Shown here one piece after another: positions 47,751 to 59,380 of a stretch of 64,000 bases of DNA; the stretch's first letter is position 1; the number at the start of each line of letters is the position of its first letter. The stretch covers positions 18,041,282-18,105,281 of the forward strand of contig NC_034409.1 of NCBI RefSeq assembly GCF_002078875.1, given 5' to 3'. The notes under the pieces were generated by a model. The model was given only the letters and a program-made list of their open reading frames with translations. It was not told the DNA's origin and did no database searches. This stretch comes from Numida meleagris (lineage: Eukaryota; Chordata; Aves; Galliformes; Numididae). Both the position numbers and the translations under genes were made by a program.

Positions 47751-50700
47751 TAATGCTAGGCATTTGTATATACATACATATATTTTCCTGAGTCATATAA
47801 ATATTTTTTCCACGTAGTATTCATTTCAAGTAACCGACATGATGACCAGCTCCACAGAAAAAAATGGATGAAGAATTATGGCTTCCAACAAAATTTGTGA
47901 TAGAAATAAAGACTTCATTGTGAGGTTGCCATGAGAAGTGCCCAGTGACACGAAAGGACAATCTAGTACAATGAAAGACAGAGATCAGAGATAACTGGAC
48001 ATTTAATAGTGTTTACTTTCAAGTTACCGATCTTCAGTAAATGATTTAACTTCAAAAGAAATACTGTTAAATATAAAATATCCATAACATCTAGCATCTT
48101 AAAAACAAACTTGCTGTAAGTATTGCATATGAGTTAAAGTAGGAGAATAGGAGAGAAATATGCTTATTGTTTTCTTGTTTAAAATAATGAAAAAATAGAG
48201 TTATGAAACCAATATAAACCATATTCATGATATGAAAATTTGAATCTTATTTTGGGGGCAAACCAAAAAAGTTTTCAGCTAACGGAATGATTTACAATAT
48301 ATTATTGTCATTTACGATAATCTTGTAAAAAATGCATTGAAACCATGAAAAGAATAGAAGTCTTACAATCAAGAACAAATTATTACAAATAATTCATCTG
48401 CAAAAAATTCAAAATTAATCTTTACTATTATTGACACTGTGAGTTGTATGAAATTTGTAGAAGATTGAGACAAAAGTATATATATAAGTTGCCAAAATGC
48501 TAAAGTGCTTTAAATGCACTAATTTGCCTTCCTGTGACACTTTAGTGTCTGAAAAGCAATTAAAATGTGCCATAATATGTTGCAGTGTGTTAACAATACT
48601 GTGTGATAATAGAAAGAGAATGTAATAGAAGAAACAGTGATATTAAAGCCTACCATGATCTCACAGCAAGGATATTTGGATGTCTACTAGTTCTACAGAT
48701 ATAGATTATGTCACTGCCTTTATCTGGAGAAAGACCTTAGCAGATTCAATCCAAAACCGCAGCTAGGCTTCACCCCAGAGCAGACCTCAAAATCTCCAAG
48801 GCTATATCCTCTTGGTGAAGGAAATCTACAGAAAAAAAAAAAATACAACAAACAAACAAACAAACAAAATAACACGTTTTCTTCAAGGCAAGAATTTGTG
48901 TTACAAACTCTTGAAAACAGGAGTATCATAAGAGAGAAATTTAGAATATTCTGTTCTTTCTCACACTTTTTTATGTTTAAAAGTCACATCTATGAAACTG
49001 TATGCAATGAGCAATAGTATGCCTTAGCTACCTTTGCTGACTTTAAGACTCTACCAAAATCTTCTGAACTACAACTCACATTTTTCCATCTAGAATTTCC
49101 TCTGCTTCCCATGAAACTTTATTGACTCCTCCGTCCTAGATCTCTTAGGTACTCTGATTCTATAAAAAGCAGCACGGTCCTGGAACTACATCATAAATTT
49201 TGATCTAATATAGTGTTTTTTGTTTATCTTATTTTATTGTGCTTCAGCAGCAATTTCACACAGAATAAGAAAGCTCAATTCAATTCAGTCACAGCCTCCC
49301 ACCTGTATCCAAAATTTAGCTAACTGTTCTGTTTATTTTTACATTAATGTATGATATTTTTTTGCATCAAAACCAAATGGAAATGTCCACAGCAAATCTA
49401 TGTAAAGCCTATTCGTATAGATCAGTTCTGCATAAAAAGCTATGTGAAATCAAATCCAAAAATGTAAAAGAATAAAAGAGATGAGATTTTTTTTTAATTT
49501 CTCCAAGAAATTAGAGATAGATGAAATAGAGTAGAAAAGCATTGGACTCTGCCTTCTATAAAAATCAATGAAATGGAAACCAGTGTTAGACAATGTTGTT
49601 TTTCTGTTATTTTCAGTAGATGTGATCATAGGTTATCAGAAGAAACTTTTTTCTGCACAACAAATTGACACAACATAAATGTGTTCTGGTGGCAAAATAG
49701 CGATGAAATGTTTGATAAATTCTCAGTGGTTTAGGACGAAGTGGGTACTTTGAAGAAATTGGAAGGGAAATTAAATACCAAATGCAGTATGCTTTATGCA
49801 GAATTCAGCTTCATATGTGTAACCAAAGTAGCAGTTTAATTGTATAGAAAAGGAAAAAGGAGGAATGTTCACAGAAACATTTTTATTTCCATAATAAAGC
49901 CCAGTGTAATCCTGATGTTGGCATGAAGAGAGAGCAGATTTAAAATTGGATTAAAAAGTCCATTTTTACTGTCAAAGTTTAGTCCTTCATACACTTCTGT
50001 GTGCCTTTTCACTATGCTCCAGAAGCTTCAATATCTCAACATGGTGAACTGAAATATTATCTCAATTTCAGATGCTTGGAACTGAGCACAAGACACAGGT
50101 TATACTCTCTATAAAATCGTAGGAGTCCCTAAAGAGTCCAGAGGAGAATTAACATACTACTCCTTGTGGAAATGGTCACTCTACACTAGCTGTCCTCAGG
50201 ACCAGAGAAATCTTCCTGACAAATATTTTTAGGAATGTAGACATAACCTCAAAGTCATAACCTGGTTTAACAGTGTTTATATTAATTCAGAAGTGAGACA
50301 GATTTATTTACAATTACCTCTGAAATAATTTTTCTTCAAAGATGAAGGAAAAATATGGGAGAAATATCATCTATTCTTAATAATTACATATATTATTACT
50401 TACCTATGAAAAAGATGGAAAAGGAAATAAAACTGTTTTTTATTTCAGTGATTTTTTTCATATAACTACATTCTTTACTCTTCCTGTGATAGGAGAATTT
50501 TAACTTAGATATTTTAATTATTGTTTGCTTGGAAATTAAGTAAAATCTGGGCTTTTGAAGCTATATTTATTTTCAAATGGGGATGATAATACACACACAA
50601 ATAAATCTAATTCATATGCATATACGTTTTCTTTTTCTCTGTATAATTGCTCAAAAATGTTTTTTTGGTTGCATAACCTCACTGCTCTGCAACATTACAA

Positions 50701-51800
50701 CCCCTTCATTACCTTAGTGGGCATTTTAAAATTAGATTTAAAATTCTACACCTAGCATTTTACCTTGCTTATTCTGTGTCAAGTATCACTCACATTTTGT
50801 ACTAATCTTGTTAGGCAAAGCTTTTATTCTCAGTTTTACCAAAATTCTATACTAAAATTCTGAAAATAAACACTTCATATTAAGATTCAAATCAGATATT
50901 ACTTTTTAGTCTATATTGGCTTATCCACAGTTTAGCAGTTTAAATCTTTAAGATATGTTGTAATTCACTTTTCTTTATGTCTACCATATAATGCAATAAT
51001 TGACAATTAAAACAAAAAAATAAAACTCCATATATTTGCATCTTAAATAGGATTTTGAAACAATACAATCTGGAATGCTTCATCTGAAAATCCTGCCCTG
51101 AAACTTGTGTAAAAGAGCATGAAACAAAGCCTAACCTACCTGGTCTATGGGAATGTATTATTACCTGAATTATAAGACCATCAGTGGAACAGTTGACTCT
51201 GCTATCTGTACAGAAGAACATTTCACTCCATATAAATGTTGACTCCTGAGATTGTAAATAATCTTAACAAAATTTCATAATTAATCATGATATTCAAATA
51301 ATACATGATTATTAAAAATGAGAGTAACAAGTGGAATGGACAGACTGCATATGCAAAGGCATAAAGAGCACAAGTTCAACTGATTGTGCTTTAGACAGAG
51401 ATTTATGATGTTGACTACTTCAGCTGAGAGAGCACAGGCTTTACATCAGGAGGAGATGACAGGACTGAATAAATGGAACATCAAGGGACAGGAAACACAC
51501 AGCAAATAGGCACCGTCAGGAGGTCATTTTGAAAGAGAACCAGTTGGATGCTTTTGTTGTGAAGGCACGGTCACAAACCTCTCATCTTTCCACTAGCAGA
51601 GAAAAGACATAGGAAGACAGGACTGCCTTCAAAGAGTACGTAAACTAGTAAACAGTTTGAAAAAAGATAGTTGAATTGGAAGCTGCCTATCTAGTTTTCT
51701 CTGCTCTTCCACTCCTCAAGCCCACTCCTCAAGCCCACTCCTCAAGCCCATCCTTTTTTCCTTTCTTATTCTTTCCTGCTTCCCTTTCCAGTTCTAGATA
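47751..51800. other. AT-rich single-copy DNA, no gene seen
   Basis: Four kilobases are AT-rich, with an A run then (CAAA)n at 48831-48868 and a three-copy 13-bp tandem repeat at 51709-51747. Open frames such as 48720-48929 and 50940-51221 are short and unlike known families. Confidence 0.65.
51709..51747. repeat. Three tandem copies of a 13-bp unit
   Basis: The unit CCCACTCCTCAAG is repeated three times, the first with one mismatch, about 50 bp before the mariner copy. It is a small minisatellite. Confidence 0.9.
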
Positions 51801-51962
51801 CAAGGGCTGCTCCCAAAGTAATGCCTCCTATTTTATTATGTTGGTCCACAACATCAGAGGCAGGTGGTGGTGGTGGGGCAGCAGAGGTTGAACCTTCCCA
51901 CAGATATTCCATTAAATTATGTTCATGTGTGACAGCTGGCAGCAGAGGGGCAGTCTGACAAA

Positions 51963-52364
51963 ATGGCGTCTGACATAAAAGTGTATATACAGCAAAGGTG
52001 TGGAAATGAATTAATCCATGAAGAAAATATTACACCCATTGACATTTACTGATGTTTCCTCAACATGTATGGAGACCAAAGAGGGGTCTCCATACACGTG
52101 AGCATAGTGAGGCAGTAGATGGTGAAGTTCAGTTGTAGCAATAATGGTAGTGGGTCACCTCCACTGGTGCAGATATTTACAAGCATGACATGCAGGATCT
52201 TGTTCATCACTGGCAAAAATGCTAATGGTGGTGAGTATGTTGAAAAAGAGTGTTTTGTAGGTGAGAATGTTCTCTATCAGATAGAGTTACTGTGCTCCTT
52301 TGTATCCATTGTAGTTTCCATGGAAATAAAAAGGTTTTATTTTTTAAACAACCTACATACGTAA
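51963..52364 (+). pseudogene. Mariner transposase relic (N- and C-terminal ends joined)
   Basis: From ATG at 51963 the frame reads MASDIKVYIQQRCGNELIHE then ENITPIDIY before a stop, the decayed DNA-binding end of a mariner transposase. At 52150-52270 come WVTSTGADIYKHDM, LVHHWQKC and, in another frame, NANGGEYVEKECFVGENVLY, the C-terminal end. The roughly 230 residues between, with the DDE/D catalytic triad, are absent. A 12-bp fold-back repeat sits near the junction. The product would be inactive; any role is as a passive element mobilised by an intact transposase elsewhere. Confidence 0.85.
52066..52096. repeat. Perfect 12-bp inverted repeat with 7-nt loop
   Basis: TGTATGGAGACC (52066-52077) and GGTCTCCATACA (52085-52096) flank AAAGAGG. 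Copy 1 has only the first arm followed by ordinary sequence, so the second arm looks like a local fold-back copy made in this element. Confidence 0.95.
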
Positions 52365-52618
52365 GTGCTGCAATGTGTAATATTAGTTATAATTCCACCT
52401 TTTCTAGGATTGAGGGATTAGGATTTTCTGTTTGTTTGCTTGTGCCATCTTTGGTTTTGCTTTGGAATAAAAGGTCAGAAAAGAAAGCTGCTTGGTTTGA
52501 CATCAATGTCATTTCCTCTTACAGGAAATAGGACTTAAAGGGGCCAGCCTTTACAAGTAGTAATTCCATTCTATACATTCATTACTTTTGGAGCAACCTT
52601 ATGGTGTTTCAGATAAGG

Positions 52619-53510
52619 AATCATAAAATCATAGAATCATTTGAGTTGGAAGGGATGCCTAAAGGTCTCACTCCCCTACAATGAACAGGGACAACTACAG
52701 CCACTTCAGGTTGCTCAAAGTCTGGTCCAGACTGACCTTACATGAGTGGAGCATCTACCACAACTCTGAGAAACCTGTTCCAGTGCTTCTCTACCCTTAG
52801 TGTAAAAAACATTTTTCTGTATATCCAGTTTAAATCTCCCCTCTTTTAGTTTGAAACCGTTTCTTCTTCTGCTATCACAACAGACCCTGCTAAACAGCCT
52901 GTTCTCTCCTTTCTTACAGCTCCCCTCCCCTCCATTTTAGATACTGAAAGGTCACTCTCAAGTCTCTCTGGAACCTTCTCTTCTCCAGGCTGAACAGCCC
53001 CAGCTCTCTCAGCCTGTCCTAGTAGGAGAGGTGTTTCATCTCTTGGATCATTTTTGTGGCCCTTCTCTGGATGTGCTCCAACAAGTCCACGTCTCTCCTG
53101 TACTAAGGCTTTCATATCTGTAGGCAGTACTCCAGCTGAGGTCTCATGAGAACAGATCAGAGGGGCAGGATCACCTCCCTCAACCTGCTGGCCATGCTTC
53201 TTTTGATGCAGCTCAGGATATGGTTGGCTTTCTGGGCAGTAAGGGCACATTGCTGGTCATGTCCAGTTTGTCCAAACAGTATGCCCAGGTCCCTTTCAGC
53301 AGGGCTGTGCTCAGTTCATACATCCCCCAGCTTTTACTGATAGTAGAGGTTTCCACGACCCAGGTGCAGGACCTTGCACTTGGCTTTGTTGAAATTATGT
53401 GGTTAACTTGGGCCCATTGCTAGAGCCTGTCTAGGTTTCTCTGGATGGCATTCTGTCCCTCAGGCATGTCAAACTCACCACACAGCTTAGTGTTATCTGA
53501 AAATCTGGAG
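52619..53510 (-). mobile_element. CR1 retrotransposon fragment, reverse
   Basis: This is a reverse CR1 of about 0.9 kb starting 18 bp after the mariner copy. The left end carries AATCATAAAATCATAGAATC, and the 3' UTR has ACAATGAACAGGGACAACTA and TTCAGGTTGCTCAAAG. The ORF2 C-terminal half in reverse follows: GGCTGAACAGCCCCAGC, AGCTCAGGATATGGTTGGC, GGTGCAGGACCTTGCACTTG and TTGGGCCCATTGCTAGAGCC. It fades out near 53510. It is of the same subtype as 37.2 kb. Several stops on the coding strand make it inactive. Confidence 0.94.
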
Positions 53511-55623
53511 GCTTCTATTGTCTCTGCTGCCAAAACAAATTATTAAAATGCTTTGTTAAAAATACACCAAAGGATTTTGTGTGCATGCTTCTAGAATTAA
53601 CTAATTAACTAACTAATAATATATAAGCCAAACAGAAATTCCACTTAAATTATATGACTTTTTGAATTATGTTCTGATATAGAAAGAACACTTGTATAAT
53701 CAGAGCAAAGTTCATCTTTCTTTGCTCTACAAATCAAAATACCACATTACTACTCATTACTTCTCAAAAAGGACATTTTAGCTATGTAAATCACCATTCA
53801 ATGGAGTAAAAAAATTTCTTAAATTACTATTGAGTTTAACAACAATTAATCATTTTTTATACTTGTAAAAATCTGAGAGTAGCAATGAAAAAAAAGAGAG
53901 AGATACATTTAAGATTTGGAATTGTGTTGAAAATTTTCTTCCTAAAAGAATATATATATATATATAGTTCTATAAAAACTCATAGGGAGTTTATCATGTA
54001 AAGGTTTTCATTAGATGAGTGCTGTGAGGATCTTAGGTGATACATTTTATTATTAATGACATTTGCTATCCACCTGTGGGAATTCCTTTTATTTGTGCTA
54101 CCAGACATCTATTAATATGACAGGAGTAGTGGACAGCTAGTTTAACAGGCCATATAATCAACATCTGCATAAATAACTCATTTATCATGCCCATGTCAAA
54201 CCTGTCAGAAACACAACCTTTCTGGAAACAAAAGAAGAATCACAGGAAAGGTTAACAAATTTAGAATGCTCTTGAAGTCTCAATAACTAAGTATTTGCAA
54301 CAATGAACTTATTTAATACTTGCCATAATTTATTGTCTCTGCTTGTAGAGAGTAATTGAATAATCTATTTGCTATTTATTATAGCTGCATGAATTTCTAT
54401 AGTCGCAACCATTTTCAATATGAATAAATGTTCCTGATAAATGCTGAATGGAAAAATGTGCTGAATGGTGTGGAACCAATGAATTGAAAAGATCATTTAG
54501 GACCTAATCCCTTGAAACACAGAGCGAGCACTGTAAGGATCTATTCTCTCAATTCATACTACTTTGAGAATAAACTGTTTATTACCTTAGATACTCTGAA
54601 TCTTGCAGGATTAAATGTTAAACAATGATTCTATTAAAAGAGAATGTTTGATATTAAAAAGTCATTAAGACATTGTCTTTCTGCAAACCTCTGAAAACAT
54701 GAGGAAAAGAACTTCGGGTGTTCTGAAATACACTTTTATCTGTCAAAACAATACAATTCAGTATTGTTTGCTGTCTCTGTAGTTAGCTACTCAAGATGCT
54801 ACTGTGTTTTCTTGCTGCTTCACTGGCTGTTTTCTTGTCTTAATTTTAATTAATGATGGAAATGAAAAGTAACTACAATGCAGTATAATACAATGGCAGG
54901 ATATTAGATACATCAATCATGCATATTTTATTTCACTGGTATAACAAATTTTCTAGTTTGTAAACTTAGATTTGCATGTATGGCCTCAAATTAAAGAATA
55001 ATAGTTGTGAAGGGAAACTTCATTTTTGAAAGTTCATCTCATCAGTAAATTAAGATTAGGAAACAGATGCACAGTATTCTCAGTCATGGCATTATTGAAA
55101 ACTATATATGCTGAAAACGAATGCATATTACTTTATAAGATCTCTGGAATTTTATGTATGACAATACTGATTTAATTAGTATATTCTTATAGGAAAAGTA
55201 ACAATAATAAATGGAACACTGCATTTACCTGTGGCTAATTGAAATTCATTTTTATGTTATTCAGGTTGACATAATTCAGATTTTATTCAGTGGATGACTG
55301 GATGGATGGATACATGCAAGAGAAACATCTGCATTTCACAGGAAATGGAAGTAACAAATAAACAAGAGAATGTTCTTGTAGTTTTTCCATTTCAGAGAGA
55401 AGTGAAATAAATAACCTAGAATCCACTCCTCACAATATTCTCAGTCAAGTGTGAGGCATTGGGAACTTATAAGGGAAAATATTTTTAAATATTCTCATTT
55501 AACTGTTCCTGCATTGTAACCAAAAAAAGGTCTACAGCAAGACAAATTGTGAAAACAAGGGGATTTTCAGCTGAAAATTTAATATAATGAAAGAAAATTA
55601 AATTCTATCTAGGTATTAGGTAC
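53511..55623. other. AT-rich single-copy DNA, no gene seen
   Basis: This is AT-rich sequence with a (TA)n tract at about 53949-53968 and GATG/GGAT units near 55293-55309. No gene was recognised. Confidence 0.7.
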
Positions 55624-56164
55624 ATATGCGTCATGGTTTCATGGTTTTTCATCAGTATTCCACATCATAGCATCATGCAGTGCACTGAGAGTTAAAGAGT
55701 TAATCTGCCGTTCCATAGATTGTCTATATTCTTCATGAGTTCTGGTCTCTTGGCCTCAGAAGAGAAGAATGAACTACAGCTCCCAGAAGACTTCATTTTT
55801 TTGTTTACATTTTCCATTTGGAGGGAAAGATAAAATAGACTGGGAGTCACGAGACGGCACTTTTTGTTTCCTGGCCGCTTCTCCTACAGCATTAGAGGAA
55901 GGACTTCAGTTTCAGAAACTCTCTCTCTCTTTCACATTTTATTTGATTTATTAGATTCAATTTTAGTCATGTTGTATTCTATTGCATTATATCACATTCC
56001 GCTACTATATTTAGTAAACTTTGTTTTCCTTTGGCTTGTCGCTGCTGTTTTCCTTGTACAGACCCATCTCCTTGCCTTGTCCCTTTTCTCTCACCCCTGG
56101 GGCATGGATCTGTGGGTGCCTTCACTCCTTTGTCACAGAAAGCAGGCCAAACTGTGACAATATG
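55624..56164 (+). mobile_element. Solo LTR of an avian ERVL-like family, copy C, with 5-bp duplications
   Basis: The LTR proper is 55629-56159 (531 bp), flanked by a perfect 5-bp duplication, ATATG, at 55624-55628 and 56160-56164. It aligns with copies A and B in order: GTCATGGTTTCATGG, ATTCCACATCATAGC, CTCAGAAGAGAAG, the CTCTCTCTCT block, TTTAGTAAACTTTG, CCATCTCC and the 3' end ACTGTGACA. Its first dinucleotide is CG where TG is expected. It is more diverged than A and B. No internal viral sequence is present. Confidence 0.9.
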
Positions 56165-57604
56165 GCAAAAGAAAAAAAGGGTTGGCTAAGAATTTAGTCT
56201 ATTATGGTTCACTGACTACTTTTGATTGATCGTTTAAGATTTTTAATACAGAGAGAGAGTTTATCTTATCCTGACTTCAGAAATTTGTATATATTTTTCT
56301 TTTGTTAATTACTATTTTCTTTTTATTTAGGAACTTTTGTTTATTGATTTAATTATTAAATGGATGTAGTATTTCCTTTGATGTTAGGATTTTCTTCTCT
56401 ATCTTGTTTATTTTTAACAAAATTCATTTAATTCTATCTTCTTTCTTATCTGTGTATTCCCATAGTGTATTGTCTCACCTGCTCTTTCATTGGAGATGTA
56501 CCAGCTGTTCCTGATTGGTTCCGCGTAGTCACTTCAAGTCCTTTTCCCTCATGAGTCAGTACTTTTTTGCTTGTTTGTTTTCTTATTCATTTGAAGCTAT
56601 TTTTGCAGCACTTCACAGGCTGCATCTTTAGTGAAAGACAAACAAGTAGCAGCAGCTTTTGGAGTCTTCCAGCTCAACAAGGAATCAGGTGCTCTTTTTC
56701 TTTGATGAATTGTCTCTTTTCAGCTGACAGCTTTACTGTTGTTTGCAACAGCAGCTACTCACTAATTTAACGTAAAAAAGCTTGCCTGCATCCTCTCTTG
56801 TTCATCTGTTTCAGGAAGCAGCAGCTGTCTCAAATATAAAAAGAAAAGTACTCCACTTTATCCCCATCTTCCCAAAGCCCTGAGCAGAGGCTGTCAGTAG
56901 GTTGGGAAATCCTGGTATGTGAATCTCTGGGAAAGAAGGCAGAGAAATCAGCAAATTTTGGGTAAGGCCTCTGTTGGTTCCTGAAGGATGTCTATGGCAA
57001 AATGCAAAAGGAAAGATGCAGGAGAGAGAAAGTGGTACCATGGAGGAAAACTCATCATCTCCATTCAGTCAAGGCGGGAGATAAAATCTCTTTAGCCACC
57101 ACAGTGACTACTAGCAAAACAAATAAACAAACAAAACAAAATCAACCTTAAAGTATTTCTTTCAAGCTTTTTAGACAGAGAAGGGTCAGCAGCTCCGTTA
57201 CTTTTCAGGATTAACACTATAGCAAGGGTAGCAAAGTACTGATCCAAATTTTTTTTTGTCATTCACATCAGGACCATTCATATAGCACTTTTTAACATTC
57301 ATTTAATTATGTGTGACCTCCTGGGGATGCACAGAATACTCTGTTCCTTCATCATAACTCCTTGGTTTTAGATAGTACCCAGTACTGTACAATTATAGAA
57401 AACTATTTAACTTCTCTTTACAGAGAAGTATTATACTATCATCTTCCTCAGTATTTCACTTTTCTGCAAAAGTCAGTGAACTTTCGGGTAGCGCTCTCTG
57501 TTCCGGAATAAAAAGACTATAACATCCCCCCTCACTCTACTAAACTAAACTAAGCTGTCTTCCAGCTCACTGGACTGATCACCCTGAGAAGAATTAGTCT
57601 TACT
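56165..57604. other. Single-copy DNA, no gene recognised
   Basis: The block 56460-57060 is less AT-biased than its surroundings and holds CTGATTGGTTCCGCG, an inverted CCAAT-box word. No open frame in it matches a known family. The rest is AT-rich, with an AAAC/AAAT spot near 57116-57140. Confidence 0.6.
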
Positions 57605-57865
57605 AAAAAAGACTGAGGGAAAGACATTAAGTTCCTCAGTCTCTTCCTCATCACTTGCCATTGTTTCCCCCTACATCCAGTAAAGGATGGAGATTCTCCT
57701 TAGCCCTCTTTTGTTGTTGTTGTTGTTATTGTTTATAGAGTTATAAAAACATTTTAACTGTATTTTACTGTAGTAGCCACATTAAGATCTAGCTGGGCTT
57801 TAGCTCTTCTGATTTCCTCCCCACATAACATCACAGTCTTATGTGGGCTAAACTTCATGTCTGAT
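57605..57865 (-). mobile_element. CR1 ORF2 linker relic, reverse
   Basis: The left part (AAGACTGAGGGAAAGACATT, AAGTTCCTCAGTCTCTTCC, GTAAAGGATGGAGATTCTCC) corresponds in reverse to the junction just before the reverse transcriptase (compare AGACCGAGGCAAAGCAG at 43.13 kb). The right part (AGCTGGGCTTTAGCTCTTCT, GATTTCCTCCCCACATAAC) corresponds to the linker further upstream (compare 43.3 kb). The two are in the right order with a (TTG)n-containing spacer. There is no 3' end. An old fragment. Confidence 0.6.
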
Positions 57866-58954
57866 TAGAGCAAGACATTGTCATGTATAAGGAGGGTATA
57901 CTTCATTTCCGCCATAACAGATAATAATAAGTTAATAATGATAGCAATAACTGTGGGTGACATGACTTTTTAGATAGCTTTTGGATTACAACTGTTCAAA
58001 AAGACTGAGAAAGAGAGAGACTGTCATTAAACTCTGGAACTCTTTGCAATAGTTTAATTATTTAAAAAAAAAAAAGGAAATGAAATGGTCATGGTCATTA
58101 CAGTGAGCATGGCAAATGGCTAAGCAGATGGCAGGCTGAAAATATTTCCTGATTCGTCCATTTTACATCTACTTGGTGTGTCACCACAGCCATTTGTCTA
58201 ACATGACCACCTGGTCTATCGAGTTGCCATGAGCTCTTTAGGACAGGGGTTATCAGTTATTTTTCCATCATTATTATGTACAGTACAGAGAAGCCTACAT
58301 TATTGATTACTAATAGAAACGCATTCATAGGTTGCAACAGTGAATATGCACCAGAGAATTTCAGAATTATCTTTGTGAAAATACCTCCCATAATAACTTC
58401 TATTATTAAATAACAAAAGAGCTCCATTTGCTGTGCTTTTATTCTTAAACATATTGTTCTAGTGAATTGAAGATAAACATTCTAAACAAAAAAGCAGTTA
58501 AAGGATGAAGGGTCTTTCTTAACAGGCGTACAAAGTAATTTAACTCAACTTTTTGTTTGCAATGCCCTCATCCCTTTGGCAGACAGCTAGACTGTGGGAG
58601 AATTGCAACATCCAGCTGCTTTTACATTTCAAGTCTTTTCAGAAGTTTTGTCCTCTTTCCTGACGTCATTAAATAAACTGCTGCTTTAAGCAAGATGCCA
58701 AAGATAGCAAAAACTTTTCCAAAAAATGTACTGCAAAGAAAAATGTCTTAGCAACAAGATACACGTGAGTTATTACAAAAGTTTAATCTGCAATCAAGCT
58801 TCCTTCAGCGTAGTGAACTTCTGGGACAAAAAGAATAAAACCTAAGAAGAGTGGAAAAAAGAGATTAGACAGAGTACATTAAACAAATAGAAAGATTAAG
58901 TGCTTATATTCTGTCCTGCTTTCATCTGAGACACTGTTACTAGTACACCAATGC
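57866..58954. other. AT-rich single-copy DNA, no gene seen
   Basis: This is AT-rich sequence with an A-run near 58061-58075. A TGACGTCA word (58662-58669) is a perfect cAMP-response-element palindrome, but with no promoter context I do not call it functional. Confidence 0.65.
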
Positions 58955-59380
58955 TTTAGACTGCTACTGACCAGTAGCACACACTTGAACCAAACCACAC
59001 TGTGGGGTCGAGCTGCTGCCTATATGATGCAGCAGCAGAGAATGGGGCAGAAGCAGAGCAGGTGCCCCAATTAGGCCAGGGGCTATTCCATACCACATGG
59101 ACCATGCAGGATGCCATAAAACTGTGGGGCAGTTGTCTGGAGGGGAGTTGCTTCCTTCTCAGGGATTAGCTAGGCATCCATTGGTGGGTGGTAGGCTGTT
59201 GCATTTCTAGGTGAGCATCAGTCAGTGGGTGGCAAGCAGTTGTGTTGTGGATGTATACCTGGTCACATATATATAATATTTATAGTTATCATTGTTATTT
59301 TTTTCATTCTTTTCCTCTTATGTCTTAGTAAATAGTCTTAATCTCAACCCTCAAGTGCTGTTTTGTTTCCATCGCTGCCT
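58955..59380 (+). mobile_element. Degraded endogenous retroviral LTR, forward
   Basis: This resembles the LTR family seen in reverse at 17.6 kb. It has GAACCAAACCACACTGTGG, GGGCAGTTGTCTGGAGGGGA, GGCATCCATTGGTGGGTGG, TGGGTGGCAAGCAGTTGTG and a TATT-rich stretch, then CCTCTTATGTCTTAGTAAAT and AGTCTTAATCTCAACCCTC. Both ends are eroded and no target duplication could be found. No viral genes are adjacent. Confidence 0.6.

Larger units (their letters stand above)
51801..52600 (+). mobile_element. Deleted mariner-type transposon, copy 2, unsplit
   Basis: The left end follows TA (51799-51800): CAAGGGCTGCTCCCAAAGTA, then ATGCCTCCTATTTTATTATG. The right end, CATTACTTTTGGAGCAACCT, is its imperfect reverse complement. 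Length is about 0.8 kb against about 1.3 kb for an intact mariner. It contains the transposase N-terminus, the C-terminus and about 230 bp of added 3' sequence, and lacks the catalytic core. The flanking TA on the right is ambiguous by a few bases. It is a paralogue of the split copy at 41.1 kb and shows the uninterrupted CR1 target site at about 52170-52195. Confidence 0.88.

Noticed and set aside
58662..58669. TGACGTCA as a functional cAMP-response element
   Set aside because: A single 8-bp palindrome without CpG island, TATA box or transcript evidence is expected by chance in a window of this size.
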